From: Ruminococcus flavefaciens FD-1
GTDB taxonomy: Bacteria > Bacillota > Clostridia > Oscillospirales > Ruminococcaceae
DNA: 64,000 nucleotides
Direction: 5' to 3'
NCBI GenBank assembly: GCA_000174895.1
Contig: ACOK01000112.1
Coordinates: forward strand, 1-64,000
A program made the position numbers and the translations under genes. Every line of letters begins with the position of its first letter. Positions within the stretch are counted from its first letter, which is position 1. Of this stretch, positions 45,470-54,190 are shown one piece after another. Below the pieces are notes generated by a model. That model searched no databases. It saw only the letters and a program-made list of their open reading frames with translations, and was not told the origin of the DNA.

Positions 45470-46684
45470 ATGGAAAAGATCAAAATGAAAACACCGCTTG
45501 TCGAAATGGACGGCGATGAAATGACACGTGTGATATGGAAGATGATAAAGGATATACTTATTATTCCGTATATTGACCTGAAGACGGAATATTATGACCT
45601 CGGACTTGAATACAGAAATAAAACTGATGATAAAGTCACTGTTGAATCAGCAGAAGCAACCAAGAAATACGGAGTGGCGGTAAAATGCGCAACTATCACG
45701 CCGAATGCTTCCAGAATGGACGAATATGAGCTGAAAGAGATGTGGAAGTCTCCAAACGGCACAATAAGAGCGATCCTTGACGGAACAGTGTTTCGTGCTC
45801 CCATACTTGTTGATGGTATCACGCCATATATCCCGACATGGACAAAGCCTATCACTATTGCCCGTCATGCTTACGGGGATGTATATAAAAATACCGAAAT
45901 GCGGGTCGAAAAGGGCAGCAAGGCTGAGTTAAAAGTCACTGATAAGAACGGCAACGGATCATTTGAGCTGATATATGATTTTTCTGACAGTGACGGAATC
46001 ATTCAGGGACTTCATAATAAGGACAAATCCATAGAAGGATTTGCGCGTTCTTGCTTCAATTATGCTCTTGATACAAAGCAGGACTTATGGTTTGCAACTA
46101 AAGACACTATTTCCAAGAAATACGATCATCGTTTCAAGGATATTTTTGCCGACATATACGAAAAAGAATATAAAGTACGGTTTGAAGCCATTGGTATAGC
46201 ATATTTCTATACACTTATAGATGATGCAGTCGCAAGGGTTATCCGCTCTGACGGCGGCTTCATATGGGCGTGCAAAAACTACGACGGAGATGTAATGTCG
46301 GATATGGTCGCTACTGCTTATGGCAGTCTTGCAATGATGACATCTGTACTTGTATCCCCTGACGGCAAATACGAATACGAAGCTGCTCATGGAACTGTGC
46401 AGAGGCACTATTACAGGTATCTCAAGGGTGAGAAAACATCGACCAACCCTGTAGCAACTGTTTTCGCATGGAGCGGTGCGCTGAGAAAACGAGGCGAGCT
46501 TGATGTAATCCCTGCGCTTTGTGACTATGCTGACAGGCTCGAAAAAGCAATACTTCAGACGATAAGTGATGGTATAATGACGGGTGATCTTGCAGCAATA
46601 TCAAGCTTGAAAAACAAGCATACTGTAGATACAGAAACGTTTCTGACCGAAACAGGAAAACGACTGTGGATGATGTATGAGTAA
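45470..46684 (+). CDS. icd: NADP-dependent isocitrate dehydrogenase
   Basis: A 404-residue enzyme converting isocitrate to 2-oxoglutarate. It is of the eukaryote-like type II group: [17 protein letters not shown] at the N terminus, [10 protein letters not shown], the substrate-binding SPNGTIR near 95, and [28 protein letters not shown] near 245-275 with the metal aspartates; [11 protein letters not shown] near 300 is the NADP-binding segment. It forms an operon with citrate synthase behind leader 3 (gap 14 bp). AAAGG upstream of the ATG. Confidence 0.93.
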   Translation: MEKIKMKTPLVEMDGDEMTRVIWKMIKDILIIPYIDLKTEYYDLGLEYRNKTDDKVTVESAEATKKYGVAVKCATITPNASRMDEYELKEMWKSPNGTIRAILDGTVFRAPILVDGITPYIPTWTKPITIARHAYGDVYKNTEMRVEKGSKAELKVTDKNGNGSFELIYDFSDSDGIIQGLHNKDKSIEGFARSCFNYALDTKQDLWFATKDTISKKYDHRFKDIFADIYEKEYKVRFEAIGIAYFYTLIDDAVARVIRSDGGFIWACKNYDGDVMSDMVATAYGSLAMMTSVLVSPDGKYEYEAAHGTVQRHYYRYLKGEKTSTNPVATVFAWSGALRKRGELDVIPALCDYADRLEKAILQTISDGIMTGDLAAISSLKNKHTVDTETFLTETGKRLWMMYE

Positions 46685-46707
46685 CATAAAAAATTATTGT
46701 CATTCTA

Positions 46708-46791
46708 TTGACAATTCGTTTCAGTTGTGATATCATAAAAGTGTAATAAAGCAAAAAGCAAAGGCGCTTATCCGCATGGATAGGCGCCTTT
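46708..46791 (+). promoter_or_regulatory. nitrogen-type leader 4 (ATP-grasp operon)
   Basis: TTGACA (46708-46713), 17 bp, TATCAT (46731-46736), hairpin 46760-46791 with the same 32 bases as leader 3. A recent duplication or strong constraint is implied. Confidence 0.75.
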
Positions 46792-46820
46792 ATTGTTTGC
46801 AGAAGAATGGAGTGATAACA

Positions 46821-48158
46821 ATGACACAGCAGAATAATGAACAGTTCACAAAGGCAGTGGGCAATGCAGACGAGATAAATGAGCTTTTAAGACGTTACGG
46901 CGTAAAATTTGGAATATACAAAAACGGTGTTTTCAATGAACAGTTTTTCCCGTTCGATCCGATACCGAGGGTGATTCCTGCGGAGGATTTTAAGAGCATT
47001 GAAAAGGGACTTGTTCAGCGTGTAAACGCCCTGAATGAGTTCCTTTTTGATATTTATCACGAAAAAAAGATAGTCAGGGACGGTATCATACCGGAAGACT
47101 TTATTTACATCTCAAAAGGATACCTTGCTCAGTGCGAGGGAATAACTCCGAAAAACAAGGTATACAGCCATATTTCAGGCATCGACCTTGTGCAGGCAAA
47201 GGACGGGGAATGGTACATACTGGAGGACAATCTGCGTATACCGTCAGGCGCTTCCTATCCGCTTATCGCAAGGGAGCTTACCCGTATCGCTGCACCGCAG
47301 GCATTCCGGGAAAATGACATAGTTGATAACCGCAATTACGCAAAGCTGCTTAAAGAGACTATGGAGAATGCGAACTGCGGCGGCATAAGGGCGATACTTA
47401 CTCCCGGGCGGTATAATGCGGCATACTTTGAGCACTCCTATCTGGCGGAGCATACTGGTTCGGTACTTGTGCAGAACGATGAGCTTTTTGTCGAGGACAA
47501 CATCCTTTATCACCGAACTTATTCGGGCGGCAAGACAAGGATAGGCGTTCTTTACCGCAGAATTGCCGATGAATATCTTGACCCGCTGAACTTCCTGCCT
47601 GAATCGCTTATCGGAATACCCAATCTCATGGAGGTCTACCGCAGCGGAAATGTGGGAATTATAAACGCTCCGGGAAACGGCGTGGCTGACGACAAGGGAA
47701 TCTATTATTTTGTGCCTAAGATGATAAAATACTATCTTGACGAGGAGCCGATACTTCACAATGCTCCGACGTATCTGCCGTTCTATGAGGACGACATGAA
47801 GTACGTTCTGGACAATCTCGAAAAGCTGGTCATCAAGGACGTTGCGGAGGCTGGCGGATACGGAGTAGTCTTCGGCAACGACCTTACAAAAGAAAAATTA
47901 GAGGAATTCCGCAGAACTATAATCGCCGAGCCAAGAAGATTTATCGCACAGGAGGTCATCGATTTCCTCGATTTGCCGATTTTCGACAACGGCGAAACGG
48001 TGATGCGTAAAGCCGACCTGAGAGCATTTGTGCTGACTGGCGAAATAACAAAGGTGTGGGCGTCGGGACTTACACGGTTCTCGCGAAATCCCGATTCATT
48101 CGTAGTAAACTCATCGCAAGGAGGAGGCTTTAAGGATACATGGGTACTATCTCGTTAG
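46821..48158 (+). CDS. circularly permuted ATP-grasp protein
   Basis: A 445-residue protein of the CP_ATPgrasp family: DGEWYILEDNLRIPSGASYP near 135-155, the 'YVLDNLEKLVIKDVAEAGGYG' core near 335-355, and RFIAQEVIDFLDLP near 375. Such enzymes form amide bonds between a carboxylate and an amine using ATP. In genomes they travel with an alpha-E protein and a transglutaminase-like peptidase, as here, a set predicted to build or process peptides. The ATG at 46821 has GGAGTGA; an earlier in-frame ATG lies inside the leader hairpin. It overlaps the alpha-E gene by 19 bp. Confidence 0.85.
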   Translation: MTQQNNEQFTKAVGNADEINELLRRYGVKFGIYKNGVFNEQFFPFDPIPRVIPAEDFKSIEKGLVQRVNALNEFLFDIYHEKKIVRDGIIPEDFIYISKGYLAQCEGITPKNKVYSHISGIDLVQAKDGEWYILEDNLRIPSGASYPLIARELTRIAAPQAFRENDIVDNRNYAKLLKETMENANCGGIRAILTPGRYNAAYFEHSYLAEHTGSVLVQNDELFVEDNILYHRTYSGGKTRIGVLYRRIADEYLDPLNFLPESLIGIPNLMEVYRSGNVGIINAPGNGVADDKGIYYFVPKMIKYYLDEEPILHNAPTYLPFYEDDMKYVLDNLEKLVIKDVAEAGGYGVVFGNDLTKEKLEEFRRTIIAEPRRFIAQEVIDFLDLPIFDNGETVMRKADLRAFVLTGEITKVWASGLTRFSRNPDSFVVNSSQGGGFKDTWVLSR

Positions 48159-48841
48159 AACACAGCGACCGCCTTTACTGGCTGGGACGCTATACCGAAA
48201 GGGTTTTCACAACTCTGAAAACATTGCAGAAGCTCTATGACAGAACCATAGACAATAGGTCCGGATATGCTGAATATCTGGGATATTTCGGGCTTTCCGA
48301 CAGCTACGGCAGCAGCAGGGATTTCTTCCGCAGCTTTCTTTACGACAGTACAAATCCGAACTCCGTCGCATACAGTCTTGAAAGAGCATATGACAACGGC
48401 ATAGTTCTCCGTGAGGAAATTTCAACGGAAACGCTTTCATTTTTGCAGCTTGCAAAGGACACTCTTGCAAAGTCTGAAATGTCGGAAAATACACGGCTTT
48501 CACTTCTTCCGCTTGTGGATCAGTTGTATGCGTTCTGGGGCTGCATTGCGGACAACGTGTACGATGAAGAAAAGAAAAACATCATCTACTGCGGAAAAAC
48601 AGTGGAGCGGCTCGACCTGTATATGCGCACAGGCTATCCCTACAAATCTGTTAAAAAGGAGTTCGGGCGGCTGTGCAAGAGACTGAAAAATGTCCCCGAA
48701 AATACACCGTTCTGCTGCAATTCACAGTATTTCGGAGAGATCGAGGATATAGTAGGCTCTGCGGAGAAATATTCATCGGAAAGCAGCACCGCACTCGTTG
48801 ATCTTGAACATCTTTTTGAACCAATGGGGGCGGCAGTATGA
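48140..48841 (+). CDS. alpha-E domain protein
   Basis: A 233-residue all-helical protein with the alpha-E signature at its start (EHSDRLYWLGRYTERVFTTL). These proteins are constant partners of circularly permuted ATP-grasp enzymes and have no assigned reaction. It is somewhat shorter than usual. It overlaps the gene before (19 bp) and after (ATGA), so it is translationally coupled in the operon. Confidence 0.82.
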   Translation: MGTISLEHSDRLYWLGRYTERVFTTLKTLQKLYDRTIDNRSGYAEYLGYFGLSDSYGSSRDFFRSFLYDSTNPNSVAYSLERAYDNGIVLREEISTETLSFLQLAKDTLAKSEMSENTRLSLLPLVDQLYAFWGCIADNVYDEEKKNIIYCGKTVERLDLYMRTGYPYKSVKKEFGRLCKRLKNVPENTPFCCNSQYFGEIEDIVGSAEKYSSESSTALVDLEHLFEPMGAAV

Positions 48842-49608
48842 AACGAATGAACTTCTATTTTTCCACCAAGCTGACATTCGATGATTACGTTCACGACCAC
48901 AGCTTTGCACTTCGTATAATGCCTCCGGAGAGCACTTCTCAGCATATTCTTTCGTGCAGCATGAATATTTCTCCATATGTTCCGACTCAGCAGACTGTTG
49001 ACGCATTCGGCAACAATGTGACGGCAGGCTATCTGAGGGACGACCACCGCTACCTTGACTTTGAAATAAAGGGAACTGCTGAGGTGGACTCCGTAAAGCA
49101 CCGCACTGACTATATGCCCTGCTATCTTTATCAGTCCGAGTACACTGCTCCAGATGATGAGCTGAGAAAGTTCTATGCGGAGCTGAAGGACAGATATATT
49201 GGCAGTGTTTCTGACAGAGTCGCATTTTTCAGCAATATATTGTCAGATATCATTGATTACAAAAAAGGTGTGACTGATACTTCAACAACTGCGGCAGAGG
49301 CTTTTACCCTCAAAGCAGGCGTCTGTCAGGACTTCTCCCATATGCTTATCTCCTTACTGCGAATGGACGGCATTGCTGCGAGATATATCGCAGGGCTTGC
49401 ATTCTGTGACGGCGAGACACACTCATGGGTTGAGTACTGGACGGGCGATCACTGGGAGGGCATCGACCCTGCGAATAACTGTGCCGTGAACGATGATTAC
49501 CTTGTGATATCACAGGGACGTGATTTCCGTGACTGCGCTATTGACAGAGGTGTGATGTTCGGCAAGTACACTAAGCAGTTACAGCTTGTACGGTCGGTAT
49601 TGAGCTAA
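48838..49608 (+). CDS. transglutaminase-like cysteine protease
   Basis: A 256-residue protein. A beta-rich N-terminal domain (1-110) precedes the transglutaminase core: Cys in KAGVCQDFSH near 162, His in ETHSWVEYW near 195, Asp in EGIDPANN near 210 form the catalytic triad. In this operon type the domain is thought to cut or transfer the peptide made by the ATP-grasp enzyme. No signal peptide, so intracellular. Start ATGA overlap; GGGGGCGG upstream. Confidence 0.87.
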   Translation: MKRMNFYFSTKLTFDDYVHDHSFALRIMPPESTSQHILSCSMNISPYVPTQQTVDAFGNNVTAGYLRDDHRYLDFEIKGTAEVDSVKHRTDYMPCYLYQSEYTAPDDELRKFYAELKDRYIGSVSDRVAFFSNILSDIIDYKKGVTDTSTTAAEAFTLKAGVCQDFSHMLISLLRMDGIAARYIAGLAFCDGETHSWVEYWTGDHWEGIDPANNCAVNDDYLVISQGRDFRDCAIDRGVMFGKYTKQLQLVRSVLS

Positions 49609-49659
49609 CTGCATGGGCGGATATTATCCGCCAGAGAAAATAGAAAGGCTGTGTATAGA

Positions 49660-50598
49660 ATGATAGAAACTGTTGCAAGTGCCGCACTTGCAGTCAATGA
49701 AAACCTGAATATCCGAAAACGGCGGATACAAAACGGCAAAAGCAAGAACCGTCTGAGCCTTGTCACAGGCACTCACGGCGACGAGCTGGAGGGGCAGTAT
49801 CTTGCCTATATGGTTGGAAAATATGTGGATGAACACATAGATCAGTTTGACGGTATACTTGATATATATCCTGCGCTGAATCCAATGGGAATAGACAGTA
49901 TAACAAGGGGCATACCCATGTTCGACCTCGATATGAACCGTGTATTCCCGGGGACAAAGTACGGCACAATGATAGAGGTGATATGCTCCTCGATAATTGA
50001 CGATCTCAGCGGCTCGGACGTTTGCATCGACGTTCATTCAAGCAATATTTTTCTCCGTGAGATACCCCAGATCCGCATGAGCGTTCCCACTGCGCCGACA
50101 CTTCTTCCCTACGCAAAGATGATGAACGTGGATTTTGTGTGGATCCACGATGCTGCAACGGTGCTTGAATCGACACTTGCCCACACTCTCAACAGCAGGG
50201 GGACAAAGACACTTGTCGTGGAAATGGGAGTTGGTATGCGTATCACCAAAGAATACTGTCAGCAGCTTTTTGACGGCGTTCTCAATCTGATGAAAGAGAT
50301 CGGAATGTGGCAGGGCGAGACTGCTCCCGTCCGTGAGCCTGTTGTGTCGGAGGGATATGAAGTGGGCTTTGTGAACTCCGATGCGGCAGGGATATTTGTG
50401 CCTGTTGCGGACTTTGGCGATACCGTTAAAAAAGGCGATCACATCGGCGATGTAGTCGATCCGCTAACATCAAAGATAGTCGAAAAGGTGCTTGCTGTCT
50501 GCGACGGAATGATATTTACAATGCGTGAATATCCCGTAGTTTACGGAGGCTCGCTCCTTGCAAGGATTCTAATGACATCGGGAGGCGAAGGGCAATGA
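49660..50598 (+). CDS. AstE/AspA-family zinc carboxypeptidase-like hydrolase (active-site complete)
   Basis: About 312 residues of the succinylglutamate desuccinylase/aspartoacylase family. Zinc ligands His and Glu in TGTHGDELEG (near 44-50) and His in CIDVHSSN near 125, with the catalytic Glu in TLVVEMGVG near 190; the C-terminal beta domain with a lipoyl-like barrel is present (AAGIFVPVADFGD). The family removes acyl groups from amino acids or cuts N-acyl peptides. AGAAAGG is upstream of ATG 49660. Its ATGA overlap with the next gene couples the two paralogues. Confidence 0.82.
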   Translation: MIETVASAALAVNENLNIRKRRIQNGKSKNRLSLVTGTHGDELEGQYLAYMVGKYVDEHIDQFDGILDIYPALNPMGIDSITRGIPMFDLDMNRVFPGTKYGTMIEVICSSIIDDLSGSDVCIDVHSSNIFLREIPQIRMSVPTAPTLLPYAKMMNVDFVWIHDAATVLESTLAHTLNSRGTKTLVVEMGVGMRITKEYCQQLFDGVLNLMKEIGMWQGETAPVREPVVSEGYEVGFVNSDAAGIFVPVADFGDTVKKGDHIGDVVDPLTSKIVEKVLAVCDGMIFTMREYPVVYGGSLLARILMTSGGEGQ

Positions 50599-51518
50599 AG
50601 AAGAAGGTACTATTTTCGATGAAGTCACCCTACCGTGAACAGCTCGACATCATCGGCTACCGCTTCGGACACGGCAGGAAAGCTCTTGCAATAGTGGGGG
50701 CAATGCGCGGAAACGAAGTGCAGCAGATGTATGTTTGCAGCCGAATGGTCCAAGAGCTGAAAAAGCTGGAGGCAAAGGGACGTATCGCTGAGGACTGCGA
50801 GATAATGGTCATTCCCTGCGTGAATTATTATTCTATGAACATCGGTAAGCGTTTCTGGGCAATGGACAACACCGACATTAACCGAATGTTTCCGGGCTAC
50901 GATCAGGGCGAGACTACCCAGCGTATCGCAGACGGTATATTCACCAAGATAAAGGACTACGATTACGGAATACAGCTTGCCAGCTTTTATCAGCAGGGAA
51001 ACTTTCTTCCCCATGTAAAGGTAATGGACACAGGCTTTACGGACAGTGAGCTGATGAAGGACTTCGGACTTGAATTTGGAATTGTCCGCAAGCCCCGTCC
51101 CTATGATACTACAACGCTCAATTATAACTGGCAGATCTGGGAGACCAAGGCGTTCTCGGTATACGCTAATGCCACTGATGAGATCGACGAAAAAGCGGCT
51201 GATGAGGCTGTGAACGCTATCCTCAGATTTATGGATAAACGTGAGATAATAAGTGCCAAAACACCTCCCGGATATGTAACAGTGATAATGAACGAGAGCG
51301 ATACAAGGCAGGTGCAGTCTGAGGCGGCTGGGATATTCGTCAGCCTTACAGACATCGGGAAAACTGTTGAGCGCGGCGATATTCTCGGACGCATCACCGA
51401 CCCCTTTGACGGCGAGCTTGTATCAGAGATAAGGTCGCCTGTTTCGGGAACGGTCTATTTTGAGTACCACAGTCCGCTTATCAATGCGAAAACAGTCTGC
51501 TTTAAGATAATCAAGTGA
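50595..51518 (+). CDS. AstE/AspA-family protein lacking metal ligands (pseudoenzyme)
   Basis: A 307-residue paralogue of the gene before it with the same two-domain layout. However, the zinc motif HGDE reads RGNE (GAMRGNEVQQ), the DVHSS site reads QLASF and the catalytic Glu of VVEMG is lost (FSVYAN). It therefore should not bind zinc in the usual way and may be a regulatory or substrate-holding partner of the active paralogue. C-terminal beta domain intact. The overlap of start and stop codons (ATGA) supports co-expression. Confidence 0.75.
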   Translation: MKKKVLFSMKSPYREQLDIIGYRFGHGRKALAIVGAMRGNEVQQMYVCSRMVQELKKLEAKGRIAEDCEIMVIPCVNYYSMNIGKRFWAMDNTDINRMFPGYDQGETTQRIADGIFTKIKDYDYGIQLASFYQQGNFLPHVKVMDTGFTDSELMKDFGLEFGIVRKPRPYDTTTLNYNWQIWETKAFSVYANATDEIDEKAADEAVNAILRFMDKREIISAKTPPGYVTVIMNESDTRQVQSEAAGIFVSLTDIGKTVERGDILGRITDPFDGELVSEIRSPVSGTVYFEYHSPLINAKTVCFKIIK

Positions 51519-51528
51519 GGTGTTTGAA

Positions 51529-51702
51529 ATGGAAAGCAAAAAATTCAAGGGGACAAAAACTATTGTCTCAGAGGACGGGAAAACTGTCACTACTGTCACT
51601 GTCAGCGGGAGCTGCTCTGCAGACGTATCTGACAGTATCTCCATCGTTACAACATCAGTCACCACGACAACGACTATAACGACTGATAATGAGGTGAAGT
51701 GA
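51529..51702 (+). CDS. 57-residue Thr/Ser-rich peptide, candidate substrate or precursor
   Basis: Begins MESKKFKGTKTIVSEDGKT, has one cysteine in GSCSAD and ends with a run of Thr and Val (TTSVTTTTTITTDNEVK). GAGGTG lies 8 nt before the ATG at 51529. It sits 10 bp after the AstE pseudoenzyme and 1 bp before the RelA-like gene, so it is an operon member. No family is recognised. In an operon of ATP-grasp, transglutaminase and two AstE-like proteins, a small protein of this composition is the obvious candidate for the peptide that is modified, but this is inference. Confidence 0.6.
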   Translation: MESKKFKGTKTIVSEDGKTVTTVTVSGSCSADVSDSISIVTTSVTTTTTITTDNEVK

Positions 51703-51703
51703 A

Positions 51704-52693
51704 ATGATATCTTTGAACGATTACTTATTTTCGGGGAATACTGTGCTGAAAATACTGCACCGGTATTCCTCTGATTTGAAAAGCTCGGCAATAGAAAGCC
51801 GAAATACTATCGACCTTGTACACTGTAATTTTCTGATACAGATAATTGAACTGCTTGAACATAACGACTTTCTAACATCGCAGTCAAACAGGATAAAAGA
51901 ATTCTATAAATACATGACACAAAAATATCCGTTCCTTGCGTTCACATTCAAGGGACGGATAAAGTCACTGATAAGAGCAGAGGAAAAATTCAATGGGTAT
52001 ATCCTGGAATATATTTACAAGTATTATAAAAAGAACGGTGAATTTCCATCAGAAGCTGAAATTAAAAGCAGGCTAATATGCTTCCGTGATCTTATCGCAT
52101 ATCGTATAGTTATTTCAATACCTTCCTGTCATATCAAAAACGATGATGAAAAAAGCGAGATTGAGAAGAAATATCTCTATGAGATAGCAGATTTTGTCCC
52201 CGAATTTCTTGAGGAAAGAGGGTTTACCGCAGAGCTTTCGGGATTCAGCGAAGAAAAGTATTCCGACAAGCTAAAAGAAAATGTCAGACCGTACTACCGC
52301 GACTATGTGACATTTCCGAGAAGCACAGGGTATCAGTCGATGCATATAACTTTTTACGATAATCTTGCACGCTGCTATACCGAATTACAGCTACGCACCA
52401 AGGATATGGACGACTTTGCGGAGATAGGTGAGGCAAATCACTTCGGCTATGAGAAGTTGCAGGAGGCAAGGCGTACAAAGCGTGATGAGATACCCGTTGG
52501 CGAGTGTATATATTTTGATGAAGCATACGAGCGCCTTACCAAATTGCAGGAGCTGGAGCTTGCAAAGATTGACGTAAATATGTTCAAGGCTATAAATAAT
52601 CAACTCATCAACGACGGCTGCGGGCTGTTCCGCGGCAGACAGATCTTGCCTTTTGAGCATTTATCACGTTTCCAGAATGATTTAATAGACTAA
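51704..52693 (+). CDS. RelA/SpoT-type alarmone synthetase domain protein
   Basis: A 329-residue protein with the (p)ppGpp synthetase fold: FKGRIKSLIRAEEKFNGYI near 85, FRDLIAYRIVI near 128 (the acidic start of the catalytic region), YVTFPRSTGYQSMHITFYD near 200-218, and ELQLRTKDM near 225. No HD hydrolase, TGS or ACT domain, so it resembles a small alarmone synthetase with extra N- and C-terminal helices. It is the last gene of the nitrogen-type operon begun by leader 4, which would couple alarmone synthesis to nitrogen state. GAGGTGAA is upstream. A terminator follows. Confidence 0.78.
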   Translation: MISLNDYLFSGNTVLKILHRYSSDLKSSAIESRNTIDLVHCNFLIQIIELLEHNDFLTSQSNRIKEFYKYMTQKYPFLAFTFKGRIKSLIRAEEKFNGYILEYIYKYYKKNGEFPSEAEIKSRLICFRDLIAYRIVISIPSCHIKNDDEKSEIEKKYLYEIADFVPEFLEERGFTAELSGFSEEKYSDKLKENVRPYYRDYVTFPRSTGYQSMHITFYDNLARCYTELQLRTKDMDDFAEIGEANHFGYEKLQEARRTKRDEIPVGECIYFDEAYERLTKLQELELAKIDVNMFKAINNQLINDGCGLFRGRQILPFEHLSRFQNDLID

Positions 52694-52694
52694 A

Positions 52695-52738
52695 AAAAGC
52701 CTGTACGGTATCTTCTCGGAAAAACGTACAGGGCTTTT
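52695..52738. terminator. bidirectional terminator
   Basis: AAAGCCTGTACG pairs with CGTACAGGGCTTT, T-run at the plus end and A-run at the other. Confidence 0.8.
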
Positions 52739-52741
52739 GAG

Positions 52742-53323
52742 TTAAAACAGATAATACCTCCTGCAAAGCGGCAGAGTTTCGGACGAAGTGCTGTCGACCT
52801 GCACGCCGTTTATCTTTACCATATACGTCTCAGGATCAACTTCAATATGCGGAGTTGCGTCATTGAGAAGCATATCTTTTTTGCCTACATTTCGGCAGTT
52901 CTTAACAGGCAGGACATTCTTTTCAAGTCCGAGTTTTTCCTTGATTCCTGCTTCATAAGCAGCCTGACTTACGAAGGTTGTGCAGGTAGATGTTCTTGCC
53001 TTGCCGAAAGCTCCCCACATTCTTTTGAGGATAACAGGTTCGGGAGTCGGGATAGAAGCGTTTGCATCGCCCATTTTTGCTGCAATAACAAATCCGCCTT
53101 TCAGTATCATATCAGGCTTTACGCCAAAGAAGCGCGGATCCCATAAAACGAGATCGGCTATTTTTCCCTTTTCGACAGAACCAAGATACTCCGAAATGCC
53201 GTGGGCGATAGCGGGGTTGATAGTATATTTCGCAACGTAACGTCTTGCGCGGAAGTTATCATTATCAATGCCCTTTGCCTCTTCAAGCTGACCGCGCTGT
53301 TTTTTCATCTTATGACTCGCCAT
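52742..53323 (-). pseudogene. ureC: urease alpha subunit remnant (C-terminal third)
   Basis: 193 residues clearly matching the C-terminal part of urease alpha: MKKQRGQ, then [30 protein letters not shown] and the terminal PLCRRYYLF. The first two thirds with the nickel-binding His residues and the carbamylated lysine are absent, so it cannot be active. The ATG at 53323 has no ribosome site and falls at the junction with a different relic on the other strand. No other urease gene is in the window. It is evidence of a lost urease locus in the nitrogen region. Confidence 0.85.
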
Positions 53324-53407
53324 GGTGGAAAGATCGAAGCAAACAGCTCGCCGGACAATGGAGCGGATTTATATTGTATTTTCTTAAATCAAATAAGCAT
53401 TAATAAA
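53312..53407 (+). pseudogene. possible histidine-kinase C-terminal relic
   Basis: The plus strand reads [20 protein letters not shown] then IFLN, the shape of the last box of a HATPase domain (HGGxI...S..G..F...L). No upstream part exists because the urease relic begins at the same point on the other strand. Only 25 residues support it, and no in-frame stop follows at the expected place, so identification is tentative. Confidence 0.3.
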
Positions 53408-53442
53408 AGACTGCCGCTTTTTGAAATACGGCAGTCTTTTTT
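53405..53442. terminator. terminator of the asparagine synthase operon
   Basis: AAAAGACTGCCG pairs with CGGCAGTCTTTT; minus-strand transcripts end in TTTTATTAATG. Confidence 0.75.
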
Positions 53443-54145
53443 CAGCAGTGACGGATTAATTCTTTGAAGATATTTTGATTGTTCACGTCCTTTTTATATA
53501 AAAATTCCGGATGCCACTGCACTGCCCAAAGAAACTTTTTATTCGGAGCGTAAACGGCTTCTATCAGTCCGTCGGCTGCTTTTGCCATAGGTAAAAGTGC
53601 AGAAGAAAGCTCGTGTATCCCCTGATGATGATAACTGTTTACGGGGATGGTATCCGTTTTCAGAAGATCGTACAAAGGAGAACTGTGTTCTATACTGACT
53701 TCATGTATCGAAACGTCATACGGCGGCTTCTGACAGTGTGGTACCATATCAGAAAACTGGGAGGGGATATCCTGCCAGAGAGTTCCGCCAAGTGCGGCAT
53801 TTATAAGCTGTATACCACGACATATGCCAAGAATCGGCTTATCAAGCTCAATTATGTAATCAAGAAGAAGCACCTCCATAGCATCTCTTTCGGGACTGCA
53901 CTCACCGCAGGCACTGATCTTTCTTTCAGAATAAAGCTTCGGTTCAACGTCCTGACCGCCTGTAAATATAAATCCATCGCACATAGATACTATTTGTTCG
54001 ATAACTTTAATGTCACTGGCCAGCGGAAGCATTACGGGCAGACCACCCGCTTCAATTATTCCTCCGAAATAGCCGGGAAGCATCCAATAACTTTTTTTTT
54101 ATAGTCAATAAGGGGAATAACTCCAATAACAGGCCTTTTACTCAT
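53442..54145 (-). pseudogene. class I glutamine amidotransferase, gamma-glutamyl-GABA hydrolase-like, frameshifted
   Basis: 213 residues from an internal ATG (54083) match the PuuD-like peptidase C26 family: GLPVMLPL, FTGGQDVEP, the nucleophile elbow GICRGIQLIN (Cys near 92), and WHPE with the catalytic His and Glu near 195. The natural start lies upstream at 54145 (MSKRPVIGVIPLIDYKKK, behind GGAGG), but a run of nine A puts it one base out of frame; ten A would restore a continuous protein. Either a real frameshift, transcriptional slippage in the A-run, or a sequencing error. It lies 46 bp after asparagine synthase, and together they would handle glutamine and gamma-glutamyl compounds. Confidence 0.75.
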
Positions 54146-54190
54146 TTATTAATCCTCCAATTAAACGGTCTGCACAGCTTTGCGTTAGGT

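Noticed and set aside
52742-53323. Functional short urease subunit
   Set aside because: All nickel ligands lie in the missing two thirds; there is no ribosome site and no other urease gene.
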